From Lentimicrobiaceae bacterium (lineage in GTDB: Bacteria; Bacteroidota; Bacteroidia; Bacteroidales; JAGONC01), in NCBI GenBank assembly GCA_017993235.1, contig JAGONC010000012.1, forward strand, positions 1-64,000: a stretch of 64,000 nucleotides of DNA. Direction: 5' to 3'. The notes beneath the pieces are model-generated. The model was given only the letters and a program-made list of their open reading frames with translations, was not told where the DNA came from and did not search any database. The position numbers and the translations under genes were made by a program. Below are positions 41,642-50,945 of the stretch, one piece after another. Every line of letters starts with the position of its first letter. The stretch's first letter is position 1.

Positions 41642-44070
41642 TCAACATCAATGATGACCCCTGCATCAGGCAAACCCTGCGAGTGTACGGTCAGCTGTAT
41701 CGTTCCTTTTTCCTTTCCGGAGCGCAGGATGACCATGCAGCGTCCATGCCAGGCGTTACGCTTTGGTTGCCGGAAACTCTCCAGGCTGACAGGATTTGAG
41801 TTTCCAACGGCTGCCAGGCTGCCAGCGCCAGTAACGCTGAACGTCAGGGTATTTTCGGCCAGCGGATTTCTGATTCCTGCATCATCGGTGATCTCAACGG
41901 TAATGTAACTGAGATCCTGTCCATCCGGCTTCAGAGAGGTCCGGTCGGGCGTCAGGATGATCTTTGCTGGTTCTTTTGCTGTTCTCAGTGAGCAGGATGC
42001 GACGGCCTTCCCTTCCGCGTACCCGATCGCTTTTAGTTCGCCGGTCTGATAAGGGACATTCCACTGAAGAATATTTTTATTTTCAGGCTTATTCGTTTGT
42101 TTACCCAGGGTAGCATTATTCAGAAAAAGCTCCACTTCGTCGCACCGGGAATAGACTGAAACTTTCAAGGAGTCATTTTCATATCCCTTAAAGTTCCAGC
42201 TGTCGGTTACGTCGGGCCAGTCCCATACACTCCACCATTCCTTTGCGGGATTCAGCGGGAAGGAAGGAATGGGAGGAGTCACAAAAAGGGCAACCATAGG
42301 TTCTTCTTTCCATAACGTTTGTCGGTAAAAGGATTGCGGGCGGGGAAAGCCGCAAATATCCAGGTCGCCGCACCAGGCCAGGTTCCATGGAAAAAAGTCA
42401 GGATCCTGCGGATAGCCGCGCCACCCGATGCTGGCTTCGCCGATATGATCAAGGGCTGTCCATACAAAGTCCCCGGTCACCCAGGGATATTCCTTTGCAT
42501 CCTTCCAGTAATCGTAAGCCTCGGAGGGATAGGATTCGGAGCAAAACATCACCCTTGCGGGGAGCCTTTCATGATCCGAAAGGTAAAGGCCACGGCAATA
42601 GTTGTAACCACAAACATCCAGATGAGAGAAGAATGGATCTTTTAATGGCGTGATCGCGTTGACTGCGACAGTCACGGGACGGGTTGGATCCAGTGAACGG
42701 ACGAAATCAGCCAGCTCGCGGCAAACCTCCGCTATTTCCTCTGTATCCGTATTCCTGATCTCATTTCCGATGCTCCACATGATGATACAGGGATGGTTCC
42801 GGTCACGGAGGACCATGCTCCGGAGATCTTCGCGCCACAGGCTGTCGAAATGCAGGCTGTAATCACCAGGAAAATGGCCATAGCGCCACACGTCGAAGGC
42901 TTCATCAATGACGAGCATCCCCAGCCGGTCGCAGGCATCCAGCATGGCTGCCGACGGAGGATTGTGGGCCATGCGTATGGCGTTGAATCCTGCTGCCTTC
43001 AGCAGTTCCACCCTGCGTTCCTCGGCCCTGTCCAGGGCGACGGCTCCCAGGGGCCCATTATCGTGATGTATGCAACCCCCCTGAAGCTCAATTTCTTTTC
43101 CGTTGAGCCGGAATCCGGTTTCAGCGTCAAATTGTATCGTTCGGATCCCAAAGGATTGCCTGACTTGATCAGCCAGTGTATGGTCAACCATAACAGCGGC
43201 CTCGACAGTGTAGAGGCAGGGATCCTCAAGCGACCATAAATGGGGTAGGGAAACCGAAAAGGATTGTTCTACCGTGGCTCTCTGCCCGGCTCTAATTTCA
43301 TAGTCTTCAACACGAGTTACAATTTTATTTCCCTTATTATCAATTACTTGCAGATATAAAGTGGCCTTTTTATCCTCGCTACCCTCATTGAGAAGAATTG
43401 TGTTTACTACTACCGTTGCCTGTTCTTTGGAAACCTCAGGTGTGGTGACCGCAATTCCCCCCTGATCGACATTTAAACGTGAAGTAATCTTTAGTGCGAC
43501 ATGCCGGTAGATACCCGAACCCGAATACCACCTGCAGCGGACCGAATCGTTATTCACCCTGACGGCGATCACATTGTCACCGCTGAAGTTTATCCATGGG
43601 CTGATATCGTACTCAAAAGGGGAATAGCCATAAAAATGATTTCCGGCATGATATCCGTTGACCCAGACGTCTGAATTCATGTAAACACCATCGAACCGGA
43701 GAATGACTTTTTCATTTTCAGCTTCACTGGCCACGGAGAAATGTTTTCTGTACCAGCCGATTCCACAGCGGGTAAAACCACTGGATACGCCATTGACCAC
43801 AGTAGAATCAAACGGTGAGTTGGTGCCCGGAATATCCTCAATACTCCAGTCGTGAGGTATATCCAGCTTTCTCCAGCCGGTATCGCTGAGCGAGGGATTT
43901 TCCCCTCCTTCAATGTCGCCCCTGTGGAACAGCCAGCCTGCATCGAACGGTTGATCAACGCAGAGCGTTTGCCGGTCACGGCTGCAGGAGAGCAGCAGGA
44001 CAGCAACAAGCGAGAACAACAGGCATTTTCCGAACATCGTGCAATAACTTACCGAAATTCCCTTTTTCAC
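41638..44070 (-). CDS. GH2 beta-galactosidase-like enzyme, copy 2
   Basis: An 810-residue lipoprotein (LLLSCSRD, Cys29) collinear with copy 1: IPHDWSIED, GIGWYRKHF, HHDNGPLGAVALDRAEERR, acid/base Glu437 in MWSIGNEI, nucleophile Glu512 in VMFCSESY, and the same C-terminal domains. The residue before the nucleophile differs (Cys versus Gly) and the surrounding loops diverge, so the two probably differ in linkage or aglycone. The tandem arrangement points to a duplication within the locus. Confidence 0.9.
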   Translation of the reverse strand: MKKGISVSYCTMFGKCLLFSLVAVLLLSCSRDRQTLCVDQPFDAGWLFHRGDIEGGENPSLSDTGWRKLDIPHDWSIEDIPGTNSPFDSTVVNGVSSGFTRCGIGWYRKHFSVASEAENEKVILRFDGVYMNSDVWVNGYHAGNHFYGYSPFEYDISPWINFSGDNVIAVRVNNDSVRCRWYSGSGIYRHVALKITSRLNVDQGGIAVTTPEVSKEQATVVVNTILLNEGSEDKKATLYLQVIDNKGNKIVTRVEDYEIRAGQRATVEQSFSVSLPHLWSLEDPCLYTVEAAVMVDHTLADQVRQSFGIRTIQFDAETGFRLNGKEIELQGGCIHHDNGPLGAVALDRAEERRVELLKAAGFNAIRMAHNPPSAAMLDACDRLGMLVIDEAFDVWRYGHFPGDYSLHFDSLWREDLRSMVLRDRNHPCIIMWSIGNEIRNTDTEEIAEVCRELADFVRSLDPTRPVTVAVNAITPLKDPFFSHLDVCGYNYCRGLYLSDHERLPARVMFCSESYPSEAYDYWKDAKEYPWVTGDFVWTALDHIGEASIGWRGYPQDPDFFPWNLAWCGDLDICGFPRPQSFYRQTLWKEEPMVALFVTPPIPSFPLNPAKEWWSVWDWPDVTDSWNFKGYENDSLKVSVYSRCDEVELFLNNATLGKQTNKPENKNILQWNVPYQTGELKAIGYAEGKAVASCSLRTAKEPAKIILTPDRTSLKPDGQDLSYITVEITDDAGIRNPLAENTLTFSVTGAGSLAAVGNSNPVSLESFRQPKRNAWHGRCMVILRSGKEKGTIQLTVHSQGLPDAGVIIDVE

Positions 44071-44126
44071 AAAATTAATCTTTTTCAGATGGTACCCTAT
44101 CAGGACAGCAAATTCATCACATGCTT

Positions 44127-45494
44127 CTAATGCCCCGACATCACATCCTCCAGCTCTTCCAGTGTTTTTCCCCTGGTTTCTCTTACCTTCAGTAAGATAA
44201 AGATGAATCCCAGGACACAGATGGCTGAATAGATATAAAATGACCTGTCCTGAAGTTTCTCAAAAAGGACAGGGAAGGTGAATACCAGGATGAAATAGGC
44301 TGCCCAGAGGCTGAGGACAGCGATGGAGGTTGCCTCTCCCCGGATTTTATTCGGAAAAATTTCGGAGATCAGCACCCAGGTGACGGGGGCCAGTGACATG
44401 GCGTACGTACCAATGGCAGCCAATAAGAACCAGGAAACACTGGCAGAGCGGGCACCCAGTAGTTGGACCACCAGGAGGTACAGGATGGCCAGCCCCCCCG
44501 AACCCACCAGCATGAGCGGTTTTCTTCCGAGTTTGTCGACCAGCAGCATGGCCACGATCGTAAACACAAGGTTGACACCGCCAATGAAAACGGTTTGCAG
44601 CAGTTGGTCATCCTGGCTTGCCCCGATGCTTTCGAAGATCTTGGGTGCATAGTTAAAAACCGTATTGATGCCGCACAGTTGCTGGAAAACAGCCAGTCCG
44701 ATCCCGATGATCACAGCGGGCAGGAGCCCTTTTCTGAAAACATCCCGGTAATGGGTCGTGGTGATCCCTGTGAGTGTTTTTTCAATTTCGGACAAAGATT
44801 CGGAGGCAAAACCTGCTCCCCCAATTTTCGTCAGGATGGATTGTGCCCTGACGGGCCTACCTGCTTTTACCAGCCACCTTGGACTTTCGGGCAACCATAA
44901 TGCTCCGGTAAAGAACAGGGCAGAAGGAATGAATCCCAGGCCAAAAATCCATCTCCAGGCATCTTCACCCAGATCACGCAGTAAATAGTTGACCAGATTA
45001 GTGATCAAAATGCCGATCACGATCGTCAGCTGGTTAATGGCAACCATTCGTCCCCTCATAGGGGCAGGGGCAATTTCGGCAATATATACCGGTGACAGCA
45101 TGGAAGCCATGCCAACGCCGATGCCAGCCACAAACCTCGACAGAAGGAAGATATTCCTGGATGGTGAAACAGCCATTGCCAGCGACGAAATGGCAAAGAT
45201 GGCAGCGGCAAGCAGCAATCCTTTTTTTCTGCCGGAGCGATCCGATATGTATCCGGCGGCGAGGCAACCGGCAATGGCTCCCAGAGCAAGGCTTCCGGTT
45301 GTGAATCCCTGCCAGTAGGCATCCAGCCCAAAATGGATCTGTAAGAAGGGTAACGCTCCGGAAATGACCGCAAAATCGAATCCGAAAAGATATCCGCCCA
45401 GCGCCGAAATAAAGGATAATCCCGTGACATAAGGGGTATTGAAGGTATAGGGCTTCCTCTCAGGCTGGATAGCCGCTTTGATGCGCGTCGACAT
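44127..45494 (-). CDS. Sugar/H+ symporter (MFS, sugar porter family)
   Basis: A 455-residue transporter with 12 helices and all sugar-porter signatures: GYLFGFDFAVISGAL, DRSGRKKG, PESPRWLV, QLCGINTVFNYAP, DKLGRKP, EIFPNKIRGEA and ETRGKTLEEL. It resembles XylE/AraE/GalP-type porters and would move a monosaccharide (galactose, arabinose or xylose) across the inner membrane, the last step of the locus. It sits between the DUF5107 gene and the GH2 pair with short gaps. Confidence 0.92.
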   Translation of the reverse strand: MSTRIKAAIQPERKPYTFNTPYVTGLSFISALGGYLFGFDFAVISGALPFLQIHFGLDAYWQGFTTGSLALGAIAGCLAAGYISDRSGRKKGLLLAAAIFAISSLAMAVSPSRNIFLLSRFVAGIGVGMASMLSPVYIAEIAPAPMRGRMVAINQLTIVIGILITNLVNYLLRDLGEDAWRWIFGLGFIPSALFFTGALWLPESPRWLVKAGRPVRAQSILTKIGGAGFASESLSEIEKTLTGITTTHYRDVFRKGLLPAVIIGIGLAVFQQLCGINTVFNYAPKIFESIGASQDDQLLQTVFIGGVNLVFTIVAMLLVDKLGRKPLMLVGSGGLAILYLLVVQLLGARSASVSWFLLAAIGTYAMSLAPVTWVLISEIFPNKIRGEATSIAVLSLWAAYFILVFTFPVLFEKLQDRSFYIYSAICVLGFIFILLKVRETRGKTLEELEDVMSGH

Positions 45495-45534
45495 GGATGA
45501 GTTTATGTTTTCCTGTTGTGTTATTATGGATCCT

Positions 45535-48500
45535 TTAAAACAGATCCGGATTATTCATCATAAGCCGGTGTATCTGTGCCCCCTGGTGATTGATGTCCAT
45601 ATCAAGAACCCGGTCGAATAATTCTTCTGCTTTCCCACTTTGCCCATTATCCAATCCCAGGTATCCCAATCCCATCATATAAAGGCAATGGATTTTGTTT
45701 CGTACATTCAAATCAGTGTCCCATACCAGCAGGTCAGGAAGCGAAACGGCAAAATAGTCGATAGCGGTGTCATCATTCAGATGCTTTTCTCCAAAGGTAA
45801 CCAGCCGGTGGAAGATCGCTTCGGCTTTTTCGGGCTGACTTAATTTTCTCCATGTCAGTCCCTGGTAAAATATCTTGTCGGGCTGGGGATCGTTATAGAA
45901 AAATGCCTGCACAGGTTCGCTGATCCCGGAGGTCGCACGTTCGAAATGTTGTCTGGCCATTTCATGCCTGGCCATCCTTTCACAGGCGATACCCTTCAGA
46001 TAATGGATGTCGTTTTCCTGTGCTCCGAAAAGTTTGCCCTCACCCAGGCTGGCAGGGTATTTTTCAGCCTGGTTCAGCAGGTCGAATGCCTCTTGAGTCC
46101 GTCCCCCGGCAAGAGCCTGTTTTGCCAGTTCAAGATGGCAGATCAGGTACTGACCAACCACTTTCCCTTCTCCTCCTTCCCAGGGATGAAACCGGTACTG
46201 TGCCAGTAAATCCCTGGCTTTTTGAAAATCCAGGAGCTGGTTGTACAGCGTTATTCTTTCCAGGTACAGATCATCCCGTTGCAGAACCAGATGCAGATGC
46301 TTTTCGAGAAGGGTAAGCCGTTCATGATGAGGCTTGTTCAGCCTTTTGTACAGCTGGTCCAGTTCCATCAATACCCTGGCATCGTCCGTGTCCAGTGAAA
46401 AGGCAGTCTCCATTGAGGCCCTTGCTCTATCGGGATCCTTAAGCTTATTGTAACAGGCCAGCCCCAGGTTACGGTGGACTGTCGGAAAGTCAGCTTTCAG
46501 CGCTACCGATTTTTCCCAGCACGGAATGGCTTCATCGTACTGGCGTTTGTCGTACCACAGGTTGCCCAGGTAGTAATAGGCCTTTGAATCATCAGGGTTC
46601 AGTGAAATGACTGTTTTCAGGATCAGAATTTCTTCCACACGGTTTGGAAAGATGTAATCCGGTGCCAAAGCTGCTCCTTTCTGAAAATACTCCCTCGCGG
46701 CAATGGTGTTCCCGTCAAGAAATGCGAACCAGCCCAGGTAATAGGGCACCAGGGCATATTCATCCTTTTGGTCCTCACAATTAATAGATAAAAGGCCGGA
46801 AGCATCCTGAAACAGTCCGGCATGAGCATAGTCCAGGGCATATTCCAGGAAGTTATGGATCCCATTACGGCTGGTTGCCCTAAGATGAGCCATAACCTGT
46901 TCTGCAGTTCCCTCCCTTTTTCCTTGCAGCAGTAAATATTTCTCATAGAGGCATCCAAAGTTGAACGGATCCAGATCCAGTGATTCTTCGATCCAGGGTC
47001 CAGCCTCCGTAATCCTGTCGAGATACCTGAGGATCACTGCTTTCAGGTGCCGGGCGGTATGACTGTGTACATTCCGGATGAGTGATTTCCCGATCAGTTC
47101 CAGTGCCTGAACATAATCTTTCTGCTGGACGGCGATCCTGGCCAGGTTCAGGTACCCGGCATGTTGCCAGGCATCGCTCCACACGCATTTGTAGAAAGCG
47201 TTAAAAGCTTCCTTATGACGGTTCTGTAACCTGAGTGCCCACCCCAGGCTGTAAAAGGGTTCTCCGTCGTACGGATTGGGATTGCGGGAGGTCAGGGTGG
47301 CAATGGCTTTCCTGAAACAGGATTCAGCTTTTTCAAACCGGCCCCTTCTCAGATACCAGAGGCCCAGGGCGTTGTTATTTCTGATATCCCCCGGATCCCT
47401 TTTCAGCGCTTCTTCGTAATAATCCTGAGCCTGGAAGGTGGCATGGCGGTACTGTTCGAGATGCATCCCCGTCAGGTAAAGCTGTTCGTTGTTTTCGACA
47501 TCCCGGGGTCGGGCCGGAGCCCTGGCAGGGGATGGAACCTGAATTTCCCCTCCCGTCTCTTCCTGGTATGACAGTATCTCCCGTCCGGTACGAACATCGG
47601 TAATCACCACCTTCACTTCATCCGGCCGGATATTTTCCGACAGCGTAACCTTTTTTATGTATGGACTTTCGGGCCCGATCGCGATTGTTTCACTGTACAA
47701 TTTCCGGTCGTTTTTTACCAGGTCGACCCGTATTCCCTCAAACGGTGAGGTGACGAAAAGCTTGATTTCCACTTGCGATCCAGCGATTTCTAAACCGAGC
47801 AGGGCATCTTTTGATGCATTTTTCACCATACCGATATCCCGGTAAGGCATGAAATACTGAATGAATGTTTTTTCCTCACCGGGCTGAAGCCATGAAAAAT
47901 CGGGCTGATTATCGGTATACACGCCGGTCATCAGTTCCATGTACGGACCGTCCTCGTCGGTAAGGTTTTTCTCCCAGGCCTGTCCAAACTCACCGGTGCC
48001 CCAGGTCCATAATTTTTTTCCGGGTGATACGAGATGATCAGCCACATGGAGGAGCCCGGCCCCGGAATCATGTTCATATCCGCCGATGAAATCATACCGT
48101 GAGGAGATGACCATATAGGAGGTGGGCACCGGAATGTTTTTATACCAGGAGATGTCGGTCCCCGGAGCATAATCCACCTTATAATACACGCCACGTGCTA
48201 CCGGAAATTCCGAAACATCCCTTTTGCCATGGTCGTACACAGCATAAACGTCCGGGGGAAACACCGACTGATAGTGTTCATTCACTTTAACCGCAGGATT
48301 GGCCCACCATAAAAAGGTCTGCGGGAAGGGAGTCCGGTTATACAGTTGTCCCCGGATCTCGATAAAGGCCTTATCAGGATAAAGGGTATAACCTGCCATG
48401 CCTTTTGTCCGGAACATTCTCTCCACCTCATTCACCCAGACGGTCTTGCTGCCGTCAGGATTTTCCCTTATCAGAAAATCGACCGGCAGAAAGGTAGAGG

Positions 48501-48876
48501 GTCTGTGGTGCTGCGGCCAGTTGAACTCAATGCCTCCCGAGATCCATGGACCCGTCAGACCCACCAACGCGGGTCTGATGACACGGTTATGATAGATGAA
48601 ATGCCGTTGCCTGATCTTGTCAAAGGCCATCTGGATCCTTCCTCCCAGACCGGGAAGGATCATGATTTTGATATACCTGTTCTCCAGAAAAACGGCTGTG
48701 TAGGCAACATCGGTTTTCTCATCACCAATTTTTTCAATGATTGGATAAGGATAGACAACGCCACTGCTGCCCTGATAGACCCTCTTTTCAAGGAACATCG
48801 GATTTTTTTCGGGCAGCCCGATCGGATAGGTAGGGATAAGAACCTCTTCCTGCCAGGCCCTGACTTCAGTATTCAT
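45535..48876 (-). CDS. DUF5107 and TPR-repeat protein
   Basis: A 1113-residue protein without signal peptide. Residues 1-440 form the DUF5107 region (PMFLEKRVYQGSSGVVYPYPIIEKI, FLENRYIKIMILPGLGGRIQMAFDK, WISGGIEFNWPQHH), similar to galactose-mutarotase-type beta-supersandwich folds. The rest is a long row of tetratricopeptide repeats (for example DSKAYYYLGNLWYDKRQYDEAIPCWEKS). Such proteins accompany Bacteroidota glycan loci; the N-terminal domain may act on the sugar in the cytoplasm. Activity is not established. It is the first gene of the transcribed enzyme cluster. Confidence 0.8.
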   Translation of the reverse strand: MNTEVRAWQEEVLIPTYPIGLPEKNPMFLEKRVYQGSSGVVYPYPIIEKIGDEKTDVAYTAVFLENRYIKIMILPGLGGRIQMAFDKIRQRHFIYHNRVIRPALVGLTGPWISGGIEFNWPQHHRPSTFLPVDFLIRENPDGSKTVWVNEVERMFRTKGMAGYTLYPDKAFIEIRGQLYNRTPFPQTFLWWANPAVKVNEHYQSVFPPDVYAVYDHGKRDVSEFPVARGVYYKVDYAPGTDISWYKNIPVPTSYMVISSRYDFIGGYEHDSGAGLLHVADHLVSPGKKLWTWGTGEFGQAWEKNLTDEDGPYMELMTGVYTDNQPDFSWLQPGEEKTFIQYFMPYRDIGMVKNASKDALLGLEIAGSQVEIKLFVTSPFEGIRVDLVKNDRKLYSETIAIGPESPYIKKVTLSENIRPDEVKVVITDVRTGREILSYQEETGGEIQVPSPARAPARPRDVENNEQLYLTGMHLEQYRHATFQAQDYYEEALKRDPGDIRNNNALGLWYLRRGRFEKAESCFRKAIATLTSRNPNPYDGEPFYSLGWALRLQNRHKEAFNAFYKCVWSDAWQHAGYLNLARIAVQQKDYVQALELIGKSLIRNVHSHTARHLKAVILRYLDRITEAGPWIEESLDLDPFNFGCLYEKYLLLQGKREGTAEQVMAHLRATSRNGIHNFLEYALDYAHAGLFQDASGLLSINCEDQKDEYALVPYYLGWFAFLDGNTIAAREYFQKGAALAPDYIFPNRVEEILILKTVISLNPDDSKAYYYLGNLWYDKRQYDEAIPCWEKSVALKADFPTVHRNLGLACYNKLKDPDRARASMETAFSLDTDDARVLMELDQLYKRLNKPHHERLTLLEKHLHLVLQRDDLYLERITLYNQLLDFQKARDLLAQYRFHPWEGGEGKVVGQYLICHLELAKQALAGGRTQEAFDLLNQAEKYPASLGEGKLFGAQENDIHYLKGIACERMARHEMARQHFERATSGISEPVQAFFYNDPQPDKIFYQGLTWRKLSQPEKAEAIFHRLVTFGEKHLNDDTAIDYFAVSLPDLLVWDTDLNVRNKIHCLYMMGLGYLGLDNGQSGKAEELFDRVLDMDINHQGAQIHRLMMNNPDLF

Positions 48877-48959
48877 CCGGTAAATGTATAAAAGATCAGG
48901 TAACTGAATCGTGCAATTAAAATTTTATGTGAAAACTGATAAAACTAAAATAGCTTTAC

Positions 48960-48967
48960 TATTTTTG
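48960..48967 (+). promoter_or_regulatory. -7 element of the TetR-efflux operon
   Basis: TATTTTTG matches TAnnTTTG and lies 15 bases before the TetR start codon, implying a very short leader. No convincing TTG at -33. The 106-base gap also serves the divergent DUF5107 gene. Confidence 0.45.
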
Positions 48968-48982
48968 CCGAAATTTTTTTGA

Positions 48983-49585
48983 ATGGAACCCAATCAGCGC
49001 GTTATCCAGAAATCCATCGAATTATTCACCCAGTACGGGATCCGGCAGGTGACCATGGACCAGATTGCCGAGGAAGCCGGTATGTCAAAAAGGACCATCT
49101 ATGAATTGTTCCGTGATAAGGACACCCTGGTGTGGGAATGCCTCGAAACCATGAACCGTAACCATATGCAGGAGGTTAAGAACATCCTTGCCAGTGCTTC
49201 CAACGTGATCGAGGCACTCTACAGGGCCGGTCTGCACGGTGAAAAGAAGAAATCAGTCATCAACCATTTGTTCTTTGAAGATCTCCGGAAAGTCTATCCT
49301 CAATTTTGGACCGCACTGAAGCAAAGAACCCAGCCCGGTACGGGATCCTTCTCCTGCAAAATACTGGAACAGGGAGTCCGGGAGGGGATCTTTGTCAAGG
49401 ATATGAATGTTGAGATCGTTGATGCCTTCTTTTATGTCATCATGGAAACATTTAATAAGAAAGAACTGTTTCCCGAGAACATTTCGCATAAAGACCTATT
49501 CCGAAACATCATTCTGCCCTATTTTCGCGGGATCTCCACTGACAAGGGAAAGGAACTGATCGAAAAGTACGATGGTTTATTGTAA
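48983..49585 (+). CDS. TetR/AcrR-family regulator
   Basis: A 200-residue regulator: N-terminal HTH ALFTQYGIRQVTMDQIAEEAGMSKRTIYELFRDKDTLV-like stretch (residues about 10-50) and a helical ligand-binding domain (residues 60-200). It heads a plus-strand series with tolC, MFP and RND genes, so it most likely represses that efflux operon and is relieved by a toxic ligand. It lies 37 bases from the TolC start. Confidence 0.9.
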   Translation: MEPNQRVIQKSIELFTQYGIRQVTMDQIAEEAGMSKRTIYELFRDKDTLVWECLETMNRNHMQEVKNILASASNVIEALYRAGLHGEKKKSVINHLFFEDLRKVYPQFWTALKQRTQPGTGSFSCKILEQGVREGIFVKDMNVEIVDAFFYVIMETFNKKELFPENISHKDLFRNIILPYFRGISTDKGKELIEKYDGLL

Positions 49586-49622
49586 ACTTCCTGTATTTAA
49601 AGATAATAACATATAATTGATT

Positions 49623-50921
49623 ATGCAAAGAAAATTGGTTTTTGTACTATGGCTTATGATCCTGCTGTCGTATGGATTATACGGGCAGGAGAAGCTTACC
49701 ATTTCGCTGGAAGAAGCCAAATCCTATGCGCTGGCATACAACAGGCAGGTAAAGAATGCAGCCCTGGCGGTGGAACTGGCCCAGAAAAGGATCAATGAGT
49801 CGATCTCGTCGTTCCTGCCCCAGGTGGACGTCGCAATGGATTATTCCAATTACCTCGGGGCGGAGATGGAATTCAGGTTCAGCGAGGAGATGCCTCCCAC
49901 GACCATCCCGTTCAAAGCCACCAGTAATCTGTACGCCACTGTTTCCCAGATGGTCTTCAGTGGGAATTTTATTGTTGGATTACAAATGCTCAGGATCTAT
50001 AAAGAGATGTCGGGAACGAATTACCAGAAAACCGAGCAAAACATTCGGGAGCTGACCATCCGTGCGTATCAGAATGCCCTGGTTGCCGATCTTGGTATTC
50101 AGATCATCAGGGAGAACCTCGATAATACACTCAAGATACTGGAGAATACAAAAGCGATGGTGCTGGTGGGGGTGGCCGAAAAACTCGACCTGGATCAGTT
50201 CGCCGTGCAGTTATCCGCTCTGGAAAATGCACAGAAATCTTCCGAACGGCAGAAAGAGCTTGCCTATAACCTCCTGCGTTTCCAACTGGGTGTACCGGCA
50301 GACACACCGCTTGAACTGACCGATCCATTGGATCTTTTCCTCAACAACATTGACTTTTCCAAAATGCTCGATGAGCCGTTTAATATCCAGGATAATCTTG
50401 ATTATCAGGTTATGCTTAGCCAGGAACAGCTCTCGGAGCGGCAGGTGGGCATGCAGAAGATGAATTTTCTTCCCACCCTCAGCAGCTATTATACCTACAC
50501 GAGCAAGATCCTGAAATCCGACTTTGACATCGCCCCCAAGAATGTTATTGGGCTGAACCTGGCCATTCCGATCCTTTCCAGTGGAATGCGCAGCTCCCAG
50601 GTGAACCAGGCCAGGATTCAGTATGAAACGACCCAGAACAACAAGAGCCTGCTGGAAGAACAGCTGATGCTGACCGAGAAGCAGTTGCGGGTCAACCTGG
50701 CCAGCGCCTACGACCAGTACCTGAACCGGAAGAATAACGTGGATGTCACGCTGCGGATCTATGAGAGCTACCAGTTCAAATTCGAACAGGGTGTGGCCTC
50801 GAGCCTTGACCTTGCCACGGCCAATAACAATTACCTGCAGGCGGAATCCGAGTACCTGACCTCGATCATCACCTTGCTGAATGCACAGCTGGATCTGCAG
50901 AAACTGATGAATAAACTCTAA
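49623..50921 (+). CDS. TolC-family outer-membrane efflux protein
   Basis: I start at ATG 49623; an in-frame TTG two codons earlier is less likely. The 432-residue protein has a signal peptide (ending near LYGQ), and two outer-membrane-efflux repeats with coiled-coil helices (LSLEEAKSYALAYNRQVKNAALAVELAQKR and the matching C-terminal KQLRVNLASAYDQYLN..LDLATANNNYLQAE). It forms the trimeric exit duct of the tripartite pump with the next two genes. Confidence 0.92.
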   Translation: MQRKLVFVLWLMILLSYGLYGQEKLTISLEEAKSYALAYNRQVKNAALAVELAQKRINESISSFLPQVDVAMDYSNYLGAEMEFRFSEEMPPTTIPFKATSNLYATVSQMVFSGNFIVGLQMLRIYKEMSGTNYQKTEQNIRELTIRAYQNALVADLGIQIIRENLDNTLKILENTKAMVLVGVAEKLDLDQFAVQLSALENAQKSSERQKELAYNLLRFQLGVPADTPLELTDPLDLFLNNIDFSKMLDEPFNIQDNLDYQVMLSQEQLSERQVGMQKMNFLPTLSSYYTYTSKILKSDFDIAPKNVIGLNLAIPILSSGMRSSQVNQARIQYETTQNNKSLLEEQLMLTEKQLRVNLASAYDQYLNRKNNVDVTLRIYESYQFKFEQGVASSLDLATANNNYLQAESEYLTSIITLLNAQLDLQKLMNKL

Positions 50922-50945
50922 TTACATACGTTAATACAGAAAGAA

